Positions 1 through 12,229 of a stretch of DNA of 64,000 nucleotides are shown in pieces. The stretch comes from Tolypeutes matacus. Its lineage: Eukaryota > Chordata > Mammalia > Cingulata > Chlamyphoridae. Location of the stretch: assembly GCA_026826555.1 (NCBI GenBank), contig JAKSZT010037307.1, forward strand, positions 281,394-345,393, written 5' to 3'. The notes under the pieces were generated by a model. It was not told where the DNA came from, searched no databases, and worked only from the letters and a program-made list of their open reading frames with translations. The stretch's first letter is position 1. The number at the start of each line of letters is the position of its first letter. The position numbers and the translations under genes are program-made.

Positions 1-350
1 CTACCAACTCCAGCACCAACTATAGGTTCAAACAAAAGGGACAGAAGAGGCATCTGTAGAGAAGTCACATCTGAGTCCAACTCTGTTACGCTCGGGAGCA
101 CAATCTCCAAAGTAGGGCCCACTGGCAAGGCACGAAACTCCGGAGCTATCTGCCCTGACCATAGGACCTGGGTGTCTGTGGAGCCCTCGGGAGCCCCATT
201 GTTTGGGGTAGTGTCCACTTGGCCATCTATGAGATCCTGCTGAGCCGTGCATAAGCATTACCTCTCTGATGACCTCCCGACTCACTTCGAAGTCTCTTAG
301 CCATATAAACTCATTTGTCTTTACCTTTTCCCCCTTTTATTCAAGGTCTT
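1..350 (-). repeat. Xenarthran poly(A)-tailed repeat, probable L1 3' region (fragment)
   Basis: This stretch matches the repeat at 14,041-14,875 on the same strand; for example the block around 20-50 resembles 14,765-14,800. That copy has a T-rich start, so the element reads on the minus strand. Other copies are at 40,578-41,285 (plus), 21,115-21,240 and 8,573-8,664. A poly(A) end with 5' truncation suggests the 3' untranslated part of an L1 lineage. The class is an inference. Confidence 0.6.
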
Positions 351-1389
351 TTTCCAGCAAAACAGGCTCTTGAAACTCATGGCAGAGACAAGTCTGGATA
401 GCTAAGGCTTTTGACGGGCAAAAGCCATGCTTTCTGAGGGGGGAAAAAAATAGAATGTTGAATTTTAAAAAGCTCAGCTTTCAAGGAACCAGGGCCTAAA
501 TATTAAATAAATAGGGCCTAAATAAATACTTGCTGGACACCAGGTCAGAAGGGAAGCTAGCAAGCTTAGCTTGGCGTGTGTGTCTGAGAAAGTGGCCCAC
601 GTCCAGCCCCATCCTGCAAAAAATAACTGTGGGAAGTGGTGCTAACAATCCCCAGATAACCTGGAGAATCTTAGAGCAAAGGGCACCAGTGCTGATCCCA
701 GCATCTTCCTATGTTCAGCCAGCAAATGGCGGCAGCAAGGCAACATGGCGACCTCAGCAGAGAGGGCCTGGGAACCACCCCCCCAAGACCCCCTTAACCC
801 CAGAATAATGCAAGAAGCAGCTAAACGTTTCCTAGTCTCCTGATAGATGAAGCCAGTGGGTTTGAAGGGGTTTTGTGGGAGTCAGCACTCAGCTTCCCCT
901 TTTAAGGTGCACATATCTGCAGCCAAAACCAACAAGGTCGGAGGCGTGGCCAATCAACAACAGACACCTTCCCCCTCTGCCAGGACACTGCATTAGCCAC
1001 CAGTGCTTGGATCCATCCTGAGGCGAAGCAGAGGGAGGGAAGAAATCCTGAAATCCTGGGAAAAAATGGAAGTGATTGAGTTTATCAGGAAGTCATTAGG
1101 TTAGGACTTTAGCCAAGAGGTAGAATATGGGATTGAACTAGAGAGTAAATTCAGTTATAGGAAATTAAAGAGTGAAATGAAAAAAAAAAAAAGAGTGAAA
1201 TGTCTCTTTTTTGGCATTTGAGGGACTGTGGTCTTGAAGTGACACTGCTCTATGTACATGCATAAGCATGTGTTGAACATGGTCTGGAAAGGTTTGTGGG
1301 AAGCTGTTAAATGCAGTAGTCTCTAGGGAGAGATCTGGAATTAAGGGAGGTGCAAGAGCATCTTTAGCTTTAATTGAATTGTTAGAACT
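351..1389. other. No gene recognised
   Basis: This is AT-rich sequence with a more GC-rich patch at about 700-1,040. The patch has an LTR-like look but no clear termini. No conserved reading frame, splice pattern or RNA gene is visible. Confidence 0.5.
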
Positions 1390-2035
1390 CTGTGGAAAAT
1401 GAATTTATGTATTATTTCTAACATTTAAAATAAGCTAATCAATAGATCAGTGGCATGAAAAAATGTTGGGGGAAAATGTTTCAGGATAAAAGAAATTTCA
1501 AAGCTAGAAAAATTATCAAAATGCAATGTATGGATCTTGTTTGGATCCTGACCTGAACAAATCAACTATAAAAGACATTTTGGGGAAAATCAGGGATATT
1601 TGAATATGAACTGTGTATTAGATGCTATCAAGGAATACTATTATTTTAAAAGAAAATATTCCTATTTTTTAGAGATTCATACTGAAATATTTAAGAAGTA
1701 TTTAAGAGTAAAATAGCATTTTACTTTAAAACATTTCAGCAAATATATATATGAAGGGGGACGGATGTGGCTCAAATGGTTGGGCGTCCGTCTCCCATAT
1801 GGAGGGACCCAGGTTCGATACCCAGGACCTCCCGGTAAAAAAATATATATATATATATATATATTTTTTTTTTTTTGAAGCAAATATGGCAAAATAAATA
1901 GGAAGCAAATATGGCAAAATGTTAATAATTATTAAATCTAGATGATGGGTATATGAGGTTCACAATTATGTTCTCTTTACTTTGACATATGTTTGAAATA
2001 TTCATAATGAAAATTTTTAATATTTTTAATGAAAG
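1390..2035 (+). mobile_element. Old L1 3' UTR-like fragment
   Basis: The AT-rich sequence resembles the 3' UTR of ancient mammalian L1 (L1M) families and is interrupted by a DAS SINE at 1,755-1,876. A 19-base segment beginning gaagcaaatat occurs twice in tandem just after the SINE (about 1,876-1,894 and 1,901-1,919). The assignment is from memory of the family. Confidence 0.4.
1755..1876 (+). mobile_element. DAS SINE (tRNA-derived), monomer
   Basis: The tRNA-like head has a gatgtggctcaaatggttggg A-box region and an aggttcgatacc B-box. It is followed directly by an AT microsatellite and a T-rich run instead of a long body. Confidence 0.85.
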
Positions 2036-3085
2036 AGATGGGAAAAGATAACCCTAGTTAAGACTTTCATCCTGATGGAGTGAGGAGGTCAAATCGTCTC
2101 CCCATAAAGCAACCACAAAACTGGCCAAAACTGTCAAAAACAATCATCCCAGAGCTTTGGAAATTGGCCAAAGGCATCCAACAAACTGAGAAATGCTTAT
2201 TCATGAAAACTACTAAATTTGGGGAAAGAACAGTGTCATTCTTGCTTGTGGCTGCTCCCAAACACACATACCTCTGTCATTGAAGTAGCTCCATCAGGAC
2301 AGAGAAAGCCATGAAAACTGGCAGCTTTACTGCTTCTTCCAGAGGCGGTTCCCTTGATTTGGTACACTGTCAGCAAAATTGATTATTTCAATGGCAAGGG
2401 AAAAGAAGGACCAGCAGATCTGCTAGCCTGAGGTTGCAATCCTGTTTGGGGAAAGCAATAAACTAGTAGACTATCCAGAGATTTAACAAGGAGTTCCTGG
2501 AGGTGAGATAGCCAAAGAGGGCTTGATAAGCTCTCCACATACCCCAGGTTGACAGGAGACTCTGTATAGCAGAAACTGGTGCAAGCTATAAGTACCCCAA
2601 CATCCTTATTCAATAGAACCTATGTGATCAGACACAAGAGATGAGATGCAGGAGGTAACAGATGGGGCTTGAAAATGGCCTGAAATGTGAATATGCTCCC
2701 CAGCCCACACAGATCAATCAGCAGAGAGTGGAAGCCTTACTGTCTCAAGGTGTTTGAGCATAAGCCCTAACCAATTTTTGGTCGAGCACTAAGCTATGCA
2801 GACACAGAGGCCAGACTTAAAAATAAAAATGAGGGGGGAAACTGAGCAGATATAACAGTGGGCATACTGCAGGAGAGGCAGGCTTTGCAGATTTAGTCCG
2901 GGTAAGGTACTAAATAAAATAAAAACCAACAAAAATATCCTGCAGAGGTTAAAGTCAGAATTCAGAGTCATTAAAATGTCCAGTGTTTAACAAAAGAAAA
3001 ATTAGAAGACATGCAAAGAAACAAACAACAAAAAAAATGTGACCCATACACAGGTAAAAAAAAAGCAGTGAATAGAAATGGTCTC

Positions 3086-3745
3086 TGTGGCAGTTTGAGA
3101 TTATTTCTGAATTCCAAAAGGAGAGATTATGTTTGTAAACTGGTCTGTTCCTCTGGGGTGATACCCTTTGATTATATTAAATTCAAAGGCTTTATGCTTA
3201 CTTTATTAAATCAAGATTAGGGCTTTGATTCAACCATATCAGTAGGGTGTGACTCAGGGTTGAGTCCCCATCCCCTTAGTGGGCTGATAGAAACAGACAC
3301 TCACTCAAGAAGACAGACAGAAGAAGATATGGAAGAGGAGAGAACTTGGTCATTTTGGTCCTGCCATGTGACAGAAAGGAGAAGGCTCAAACAGGTAAAG
3401 CCCCAGAGAAAGCTGAGCCATTTGCCTGATAGTTTGCAACTGAAGAGACCAGAGCTCCGAGCAGCTGAGAAGGCCCGGAAAGAAGTGAACCCTCCAGCCT
3501 ACAGCTGAGATCAGAAGAAGCTGGGCCCACAGAGCCTTAAGAGGAAGAGGAAGGCTGAACCCTTGCAGGGATTGGCAACCACCTTGCTTCAACACATGGC
3601 AACAGACTTTGGGTGAGAAAGCAACCTTGAGTTGGACTCTTTAGGGTCTTGTCACTGTAAGCTTTTACCCCAAATAAATACCCTTTATAAAAGCCAACAG
3701 ATTTCTGGTACTTTGTATTAGCACCCCTCTTAGCTGACTAATACA
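3086..3745 (+). mobile_element. Solo LTR, ERVL-MaLR type (copy A)
   Basis: It begins TG and ends CA, with an identical 5-bp target-site duplication gtctc at 3,081-3,085 and 3,746-3,750. Near the 3' end it has an aataaataccc poly(A) signal followed by the tggtacttt-type terminus typical of mammalian MaLR LTRs. It has no internal coding region. It is inserted in the old L1 between the 5' leader and ORF1. Confidence 0.85.
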
Positions 3746-4228
3746 GTCTCTGAGTGTCCCCAGATGTTGGATATAGCAGAAAAATACTTCAAGGTAGTAT
3801 TATAAATATGTTCAAAGAATTAAAGGAAATTATGTTTAAAGAGTTAAAGGAAAGTATTGAAAAAATGACTCAAGAAATAGAGACTCTCAACAAAGAGAAA
3901 TATTTTTTTAAAAGAACCAAATGGAAATTCTGAGTTTTAATAGTACAGTAACTGAAATGAAAACTAAAGAGGCTCAACAGCAGATTTGAGATGGCAGAAG
4001 AAACAATCAGAAAACTTGAAGATAGATTAAAAGAAATTATCCAATCCAAAGAACAGAGAGAAAAAAGATTGAAGAAAAATAGAAAAGACTCAGAGACCTG
4101 TGGGATAATATCAAGCATACTAACATATGTGTAATGGGTATCACAGAAGGAGAAGTGAGAGAAAAGGGGTCAGAAAAAGAAATAATAGCCAAACACTTCT
4201 TATATTTGGAGAAAAACATTAACCTACC

Positions 4229-5202
4229 TGTGGTGGTTTGAGCTCTATGTGTCCCAGAAAAGTATGTTCTTAAAGTCAATGCATTCCTGTGGGTGTGAAC
4301 CTATTGTAAGCAGGATCTTTTAGTGAGTTAGATCTTAAGATGTGACCCACCTCAATCAGGGTGGGTCTTAATCCTTTTACTGGAGTCCTTTATAAGATAA
4401 TGAAATTCAGATGAAGAGAGAGAAAGCCACAGAAGCAAGAAGCTGAAAGCAACAAAACCCAGAAGAGGAGGGAGAAACCAGCAGATGCTGCTATGTACCT
4501 TGCCATGTGACATAGGAGTCCAGGATCGCCGGCAGTCAGTCTTTGGGGAGAAAGCATCACCTGATGATGCCTTGGTTTAGACATTTTTCTCAGCCTCAAA
4601 ACTATAAGCTTGTAAGCTAAAAAAATCCCACTGTTAAAAGCCAGACCAGGGAAACGGATGTAGCTCCAGTGATTGGGCTCCCATCTACCATATAGGAGGT
4701 CCAGGGTTCGATTCCTGGGGCCTCCTGGTGAAAGGCAGGCTGGCCCATGCAGCAAGCTGGCCTGAATAGAGAGCTGGCCCACGTGGAGTGCTAGCCCATG
4801 AGGAATGCTGGCAGGAGTGCTGGCCCACACAGGAATGCTGGCCTGTGTAGGAGTGCTGGCCCATGCAGAGAGCTGGCATAGCAAGATGACACAACAAAAG
4901 AGATACAGAGGAGAGTCAATAAGAGACAGCAGACCAGGGAGCTGAGGTGGCACAAGAGACTGAGTGCCTCTCTTCCACTCTGGAAGGTCCCTGGATTGGT
5001 TCCCGGTGCTGCCTAAAGAGAAGACAAGCAAACACAGAAGAACACACAGCAAATGGACAGACAGTGAGCAGACAGCGAGCGCAAAACAATGGGGTTGGGG
5101 GGATAAATAAATCTTTCTTTTAAATCCTTAAAAAAAAAAAAAAAAAAAAAAAGCCAAACCATTTTATGGTATCTGCTTTTGGGAGCAAAGCAAACTAGAA
5201 CA
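4229..5202 (+). mobile_element. Solo LTR, ERVL-MaLR type (copy B), with nested SINE
   Basis: The termini are TG...CA with a perfect 5-bp duplication ctacc at 4,224-4,228 and 5,203-5,207. Without the nested SINE (4,649-5,148) the LTR is about 470 bp. It belongs to the same subfamily as copy C (shared tggtttgag start). It has no coding content. Confidence 0.88.
4649..5148 (+). mobile_element. Dimeric DAS SINE
   Basis: There are two tRNA-like heads, near 4,655-4,730 and near 4,940-5,015. They are joined by a degenerate tract with repeated gctggcc units, and the element ends in a T-rich block plus a long poly(A). A single 13-bp duplication (aaaagccagacca at 4,636-4,648, one mismatch at 5,149-5,161) flanks the whole unit, so both heads inserted together. 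Confidence 0.9.
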
Positions 5203-5207
5203 CTACC

Positions 5208-6898
5208 TATCCAAAATTGACAATTGAACCCCAAGTAGGATAAATACAAAGGATAAGTACCTGACTGCCCTTCAGAAACTACAATGGAGTTCAGGCAGCA
5301 GTGGAATGGCATATTCAAAGGGCGAGAAGAAAAAGACTGCCAACAAAGAATTCTGTATATACTGAAACTGTCCTTCACAAATGAGAGCAAAATAAATATA
5401 TTCTTAGAGAAACAAAGACAGAGAATTTGTTGCTAGCAGACCTGACTAACAAGAAATACTAAAGGAAGTCATCCAGGCTAAAAGGAAGTGACATCAGATA
5501 GCAACTCAAATCTACAGAAAGAAAGGAGGAGTGTTGGAAATGATAAATATGTGGATAAATATAAAAGACTCTATGGATATATAGTCTCACCTTTCTTCTT
5601 AATTTCACTAAAAGATGAAACATTACATAAAGCAATAATTATAACAACGCACTATTGGTTTTATAAAATATATAGATGCAAAATGTATGACAAAAATAGC
5701 ACAGAATAGGAAAGAGGAAAAGGATACATATTGGATAAGATATTTCTATATATTTCCAGAATTAAATTAGCATTACTCTGATTATATTGTGATAAGTTAA
5801 GATGTATATTGTAAGCACTTAAACATCCACTAAGAAAATAACAAAAAAGGTAGTGAAATAATCAACAGAGGAATTAAAATGATACATTAGAAAAATACTT
5901 ATTGAACAACAAAAAAGGCAGTAATGAAGGAACAAAGAAAAAAATCTGTGAGACAAATAGAAATCCAATCATATCAATAATTACATTAAATGTGAATGGA
6001 CTGAATACCATACCCTAAAAACAGAGATTGACAGATTAGATAAAAAAAGCAAGACCCAATTATGTGATATCTAGAAGAGACACGTCTTAGACTCAAAGAC
6101 AAAAATAGCAAAAGGATGGTGAAAACTGACAATAAAAAAGCTGGAATAGCTATATAAGACAAAATAAACTATATGAGAAGAGATAGTACTAGAGACAAAA
6201 AGGGGTTTTTCATGATGATAAAAGGGTATTACACAGGGAAAATATAACAATTATAAATGTAAATGCAATAAAACACATGAAGCAGAAACTGATAGAATTT
6301 AAAGGAAAACCAACAATTCAACAATAATAGTTGGACTAGTTAATATTTTTCTCTCAATAATTAATAGAACAAGTAGACAAAAATTCATTGGGTTTATAGA
6401 AGATTTAACTCCATCACCAGTTCAACCTAATTGACATTCTACACAATGACTAAAGAATGCACCCTCATTTCAAGCACATATAGAATATTCTCCAGGATAG
6501 ACCATATGCTAGACCACAAAATATGTCTAAATAAATTTTAAGAGATTAAAATCATACAAATATGTTCTCTGACCACAATGGAGTTGTTAGAGATTTCTTA
6601 CCAAAAAAATCTGACAAAAACCCAAATATCTGAAAATTAAACAATATACTTCTAAGTAACTCATAGTTCAAAGAATAAATTACAAGGGAAGTTTAAAAAT
6701 ATTTTGAAATGAAGAAAAATGAAGTTACAACCATCAAAATTTATGGGCCATAGCTAAAAGAGTGTTTAGAAGGATAGTTAGAGCACTAAACATTTATATA
6801 AAAAGAAGAGTCTCAAATAAGTAGCCTAAGCTTCTACCTTAAGAAATTCTTGAAAATGAATGCTAAGTTAAACTCAAAGTGAGAAAAAGAAAGGAAAA
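5208..6898 (+). mobile_element. Old L1 ORF1 end to ORF2 endonuclease remnant
   Basis: This is the continuation of the L1 starting at 2,040. Remnants of the ORF1 C-terminus are followed by an inter-ORF spacer and ORF2 endonuclease remnants near 5,985-6,520. Scattered stops in all frames show it is inactive. Confidence 0.7.
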
Positions 6899-7702
6899 TG
6901 TGTCGGTTTGAGTCTTTTGTGGACCCCAGGAAATAATGTTCTTAAGTTAACTCATTCTTGTGCATGTAAACCTATTTATGCAGGAACTTTTAGTTAGATC
7001 ACTTTTGATTAGATTACTTCAGTTAAAGGTCTTTGATTAGGTTGCCAGACCCAAGGTGGGTCCTAATCCCCTAACTGCAGCCCTTCACAAATGGAGGAGT
7101 AAAAGCAGAGACACACAGAGAAAAGTGACAAAAACAGAGAAACCTTGAGAGGCTGGAATCTGTGGAGCACAGAAGCATGGAAATAGGCTGAAAGAGATGA
7201 GGCCTGGAGGAGAGGGGAGAGATGAGCCATGTGCCTGATGCCCACAGCTGAGCAGAGAGTGAGCCTGGGAGGGAAGGCAGAGAACTTGGCAGAGACCCGC
7301 CACCACTTCCTCCTGCCACGAGGAAGGAGTCCAGCATCACTGGCAGCCAACCTTTGGTGAGCTAGCACTTCTGGTGATGCCTTGCTTTGGACATTTTCAC
7401 AGTTTTCAGAACTATAAGCTTTTTTTTTTTTGAGGTACCAGGGCCGGGGATTGAACCCAGGACCTCATATGTGGGAAGCCAGAGCTCAACCACATCAGCT
7501 TCCCTGAGTTGGTTTTTCCATTTGTTTGCTTGATGTTTGTTTATGGTTTGACCAAACCGAGGACCTGCCACGTGGGAAGCAGGCACTCAACCACTTGAAT
7601 CACATCCACTTCCACCATAAGCTTTTAACCTAATGAATTCCCATTATAAAAGCCAAGCCATTTCTGGTATTTTGCTCTGGCAGCCTTTAGTAAACTAAAC
7701 CA
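6899..7702 (+). mobile_element. Solo LTR, ERVL-MaLR type (copy C), with nested SINE
   Basis: It starts tgtgtcggtttgag and ends aaacca. The flanking 5-mers gaaaa (6,894-6,898) and gaaat (7,703-7,707) match at four of five positions, consistent with an aged target-site duplication. It is related to copy B and contains a minus-strand DAS SINE. Confidence 0.82.
7424..7616 (-). mobile_element. DAS SINE, two tRNA-like heads
   Basis: It runs from poly(T) through two head-like segments in reverse orientation, at about 7,432-7,503 and 7,548-7,616. It is flanked by ataagctttt at about 7,414-7,423 and 7,617-7,626. It lies inside MaLR copy C. Confidence 0.85.
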
Positions 7703-8186
7703 GAAATAATCAAGATTAGCATGAAAATCAATGAAATAAAAGACATAAATATAAGAGACAAAAACAATGAAAAATAAAAGCTGTTTCTTTGAAAAGATCA
7801 GCCATTGGCAAATTGTTAGCTAGAGTGACCAAGGAAATAAGAAAGAAGGCACAAATAACCAAAATCAGAAATAAGAGAAAGGATATTGTTATTGCTCTTA
7901 CAGAAATTAAAGAATTATAATGAAATATTATGAAAAACCTATGCCAACAAATTAGACCATTTAAATGAACTGGATAAATTCCTAGAAAGATACAAATTAC
8001 CAAAGAGACTTAAGAAGAAATAGAACGTCTGACTAGACTAATATCAAGCAGAAATTTGAATCAATAATTTAAAATCTTCCCAAAAAGAAAATTTCAGTCC
8101 TAGATGGCTTCACTGGTGACTTCTACCAAACATTTAAAGAAGATTTAATATAAACACAGGCAAAGCTACCACAATAAAAGAAAACT

Positions 8187-8287
8187 GGGAGCCGATGTGG
8201 CTCCAGCAGTTGGGCACCTGATTCCCACATGGGAGGTCCCGATTCAATCCCCAGCCCCCAAACCTAAAACAAAAAAACAAAAAAACT
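8187..8287 (+). mobile_element. DAS SINE, short monomer
   Basis: The tRNA-like head has a gatgtggctccagcagttgg A-box region and a gattcaatcc B-box, followed by an A-rich tail with interspersed C. It is inserted in old L1 ORF2. Confidence 0.8.
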
Positions 8288-8572
8288 TACAGATAATATT
8301 CAACATGAACATAGACACAAAATATTAGCAAACCAAATTCAGAAATATATAAAGAGGATTTATTCCATTACCAAGTGAGATTTATCCAAGAAATGCAAGG
8401 TTGGTTTAACATCCAAGTTATTACCGGTGGGCAGAGTCGGGAAGTGGGAGAGGGAGAGGAGGAGGCGGAGACTGCGCGGCACTGCCTGGAGGCGGGGCTA
8501 CGGCGGGTAGTGCTGCTGCTCTGCCCCGCCCCCCAGCCCACGGAAGCTCAGCCACCGGTAAACCTTCTCAGT

Positions 8573-8664
8573 GTGTGGAGTGGGGCATATGGGGATCCCT
8601 GTATTTTTTATGTGACATTTGTATAATCTAACTATGTGTTTAAAAATTTTTTTTAATTAAAAAA
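8573..8664 (+). mobile_element. Tiny 3'-end insertion of the poly(A)-tailed xenarthran repeat
   Basis: It matches the terminal ~90 bp of the repeat at 40,578-41,285 (tggggcatatgggatc-like core, then an AT-rich tail). It separates the TEAQPPV-encoding part of the IL13RA1 retrocopy from the next receptor sequence (aaacctctgtac at about 8,669). It therefore inserted after the retrocopy. Confidence 0.8.
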
Positions 8665-11600
8665 GAGAAAACCTCTGTACAATAAAATGGACATGGAATC
8701 CTCCTGAGGGAGCCAAACCTAACTGCAGTCTATGGTATTTCAGTCACTTTGGTAACAAAGTGGATAAGAAAATTGCTCCAAAAACTCATCGTTCAGAAGA
8801 AGTACCCCTGAATGAGAGGATTTGTCTGCAGGTGGGGTCCCAGCGTAGCAGCAAGGAAAGTGAGAAGCCTAGCACATGGTGGAAAAGTGCATCTCACCCC
8901 CTGGAGGTGAGCCTGGGTCTACTGTCCTGAGCCGCAATGTGCGTGTCACAACCTGAGCTACGTGAATGTTCGTGGCTCCCTGGAAAGAACACAAATCCTG
9001 ACACCAACTGCACTCTCTACTATTGGCACAGCAGTCTGGGAAAATTTCTTCAATGTGAAACTATCTATAGAGAAGGTCAATATATTGGTCGTTCCTTTGA
9101 TCTTACTACAGCGAAGGATTCCAGTTTTGAACACAGTGTGCAAATAATGGCCAAGGATGAGGCAGGAAAAATGGAACCATCCTTCACATTAGTGCCTTCA
9201 ACTTCCCATGTGAAACTTGATCCTCCACATGTTAAACATCTTTCCTTCCAAAAGCGTGGCTTGTATGTGGAATGGGAGAATCCACAGAATTTTCCGTAGG
9301 AAGTCCTTATTTTATCAAGTAGAAGTCAAGAACAGCCAAACTGAGACACATGTTCGTTCCAATATCGAAGATTCCAAAACGAAATGTCAGAGTTCAGAAT
9401 TTGAGGGAAACCTGGAGGATAAAATTTGCTTCATGGCCCCTGGTATATTTCCTGATACTTTGAACACAGTCAGAATAAGAGTCAGAACAAATCAGTTATG
9501 CTATAAGGATGACAAACTCTGGAGTAATTGGAGTCAGGCAATGAGTATAGGTAATAAGGCCAATTCCACATTCTACATCCCATATTACTCATCATTCCAG
9601 GCATTGGTGCAGGTGCAATCACAGTCCTTCTGCTTTACCTGAAAAGCCTCACAATCTTTATGTTGCCTCCTGTTCCTGACCCTGGCAAGACTTTTAAAGC
9701 AATGTTTGTAGACCGGAATGATGATACCCTGCCCTGGAAGAAGTATGACATTTATGAAAAGCAAACCAAAGAAGAAACTGATTCTGCAGGGCTGATAGAA
9801 AACCTGAAGAGAGCCTCTCAATGACGGGGATAATTTACTTTTACCTTCAATGTGTCCTTGTGAAGATTCATCCCCTTCTCTACTTGTTATCTGGGAACTT
9901 AGTAAATGGAAACTGAAACTTCTGGACCATTTAAAAATAGGCACCTCATAAGGGCCACAGATCTTCATGTAGAGTCATGCACCGAAAAACTAAAAATAAT
10001 GGGCCCTTTGGAGAAAAGAGTGGAGTCACTCTCATTGAATTATAAAAGCAGACATCCTGTGTGAAGGCTCCAAACTAGGGGATAAAGCCAAAAGTCATCA
10101 TGGCAGTAGAGGTAATTGAGGGTTGTGGCAACTTCCTGAGAGATCTATGGCTGCTTTTTATTCTCTTCTGTCAAATAGCACCAACAAGTTTAATTGTTTT
10201 GGGGGAACTCATTTTGGGTGGCAAATGCTAATGCAGAACTCGAATTAGAAAGCACATCTAGCACACAAAACTGATAAAAATCTGTTCTGGTTTTTTTTTT
10301 GGGGGGGGGGGAGCCCATTGAGAAATGCCTGCGGCTATTGTCACAGTTCAGAAGCATCATCCCCTTCAGAAGTGCTTTCCCTGCTTTTAAAGCCCCAGAA
10401 ATCCGTGTTGGCCACATTGATGACAGCTACAGGACAATCAGAGGCAGCCTCTTCACCAAGATCCTTCAAAGCCATGGCAGGCTTCTAAGAGCAGCGGAGT
10501 GAAGAGTCAGAATGTTTTGTTGGGTATTAAGGTTTGAACCATGCAGTCTCTCACGATGTATTGTTTTCCTTTACCTCAGCTACTCAAGTCAGGTATTCAC
10601 CATATGGACAGCTTGTGCTAGGCACCCAGGTGTGAGGCATGGACCCCTCAAAGGGTTTACAGTCTGCTTGGGGCTCCTCAGTGCTGACCACCTTCTTCCA
10701 CCAGACATTTTCCAGATCTTTCAAGTCCTCAAATCCTCCAGCAGATTCCCCTTTTGCAGTCTCTCTCACTCCCCTCATTGTAGCCTACCCTTTAAAACGG
10801 GATCTAAATCTGCTCAGAACACCTGGAGGGGCGAGTACCTTGCGTCTCTGGCAGAGCGTGAGTAGACAGAGAATCAATGACTAACTTGCGTATTTGGTAA
10901 CTTCTGTGTGAGTCCACGACTGAGGGTTTTCCACATTTAATGTTTCTCTACATGTTTTCTAAACAGAAATGAGGTACTATCTTCACTTAGAACTTTGCTG
11001 TTTGCTTGAAGAAAAAAGAATAGTTGTATCTTTCTCCCCTTTCTTTACAAGATAGGCCCTAGGATTCCTCTTTTTCCTTATTGCCACAAGTGGTTATGAA
11101 GTCGGTTTTCTGTCTTGTGTTGCTCATCATATCCAAGACACCAAGGTCTGTGCTCATCTTTTGCAGATGCTAGGGTCCCATTCTCACCCATCCCCACGAC
11201 ACAGCCAGAGATTCCTAATTTCTCCAGGTTTAAAGAAGTATGGGAAATGAGCAGTGCCCCTCCCCCAGTGTTTCTTCACACATACACAGACTCGAATTAC
11301 TGGTAAGAGACTTGAGTACTTTATCTCACAAGTGCAGGGAACGTTTACCCTTTCTTATGAATAAGACGATGCTTTGCAGTTCCTGCTCTTTGGGAGGTGG
11401 GGGTCAGAGATCCTGCTCCCCACAGGTTTGGGCAAAAGTGGCAGCAAGCTTCCACCGTGGTGGAAAAGCACTGTGCCCAGGAGTTTCTGAGGAAACTGGA
11501 GTTCATGGCAATGGTAGATGTAAAGTGCTTTTATTTCTTAGGTCATACAGAGGCTGGGAGACAGGTACAATGGATGCTCCACTGTGTTCTTTTGTTCTCT

Positions 11601-12200
11601 GGAAGGAATATTTGCATTTCCTCTGTAGGAATGAGGTTACTTCCTAGCCAGGTATTTTAGGATTCTGGGAGGCAAAACACCTAAATGCCTCACCCAAAGG
11701 CATTTTTACTGGTTTTCTATTTAGATAGCCACTGGGGCATGGGGATGCTTGGGGATTCTGATTGCCCAAGGAGCTGACAGTCATGCAGCCTGGGAGTAGG
11801 GAAATTGTATTTTGGTTCCATCCGCTCTTTTAGCAGTTAAAATAGCTGAGGGTAAAGGAGGGAGCTGTGGGAGTAGCTATGGCTGTTTTATAATTGCTGA
11901 AAAGTGATCCCCAGATCTTACGAGGTCTTGGAGACTTCAACACCTCAGCAGGATTCCCATCCCCTGTAGGAAACGAGTAGGTTCATTTATTACTTTATAT
12001 CTAACCTATATGGATTTTTCCCCTCCATGTACTAAGTAAACCCACTCTAAAAATGGTCATTCTCTAATTGTTTTATTTAGGTAAGTTTTTTTTTCCTACT
12101 TCTGGACAGGAAGGGGTACATTAAACAATGTTAACATTTTTTGATAATGTCTTTACCTGGGGATCATTTTGTTCAATTTCTTACATGAAAACTTGAGTAA

Positions 12201-12206
12201 AATAAA
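12201..12206 (+). terminator. Fossil AATAAA of the IL13RA1 retrocopy
   Basis: The hexamer lies about 20 bases before the point where receptor 3' UTR gives way to L1 ORF2 sequence. It marks the 3' end of the reverse-transcribed mRNA. Confidence 0.75.
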
Positions 12207-12229
12207 TATGACTTGTCTTTTTGTATGTC

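Larger units (their letters stand above)
2040..8420 (+). mobile_element. Old L1, 5' part to mid ORF2 (heavily interrupted)
   Basis: Order on the plus strand: a 5' UTR-like and ORF1-leading region (2,040-3,080), ORF1 coiled-coil-like coding remnants (3,750-4,225), ORF1 C-terminal traces (5,208-5,500), an ORF2 endonuclease start with an LNVNGLN-type remnant near 5,990-6,005, and the reverse transcriptase GMQGWF-type motif near 8,390-8,410. Many stops and frameshifts leave no usable frame. It is interrupted by three LTRs and a SINE, and it breaks at 8,420 where an IL13RA1 retrocopy sits. The same L1 appears to resume at about 12,230. Confidence 0.75.
8421..12229 (+). pseudogene. IL13RA1 retrocopy: Processed pseudogene of IL13RA1 with long 3' UTR
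   Basis: An intronless copy of interleukin-13 receptor alpha-1 mRNA. A GC-rich leader at 8,430-8,520 runs into signal-peptide-like LLLC and TEAQPPV (about 8,510-8,560). Fibronectin-III sequence follows (TLYYWHSSLGKF near 9,020, SFDLTTAKDSSFEHS near 9,100). It then shows the cytokine-receptor WSNWSQ motif near 9,523-9,540, remnants of the membrane segment, and a cytoplasmic tail ending near 9,823. The rest is 3' UTR, ending after AATAAA at 12,201-12,206. Frameshifts occur near 8,965 and 9,295 and a premature stop at about 9,297. It is also split by a fragment of another retroelement at 8,573-8,664. The functional parent gene has introns, so this is an L1-mobilised retrocopy. It is not translatable into the receptor. 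Confidence 0.93.

Noticed and set aside
8375..8626. An 83-codon frame joining L1 text to the IL13RA1 leader
   Set aside because: It crosses an L1/retrocopy junction and then an inserted retroelement scrap. It is a chance fusion frame with no promoter evidence.
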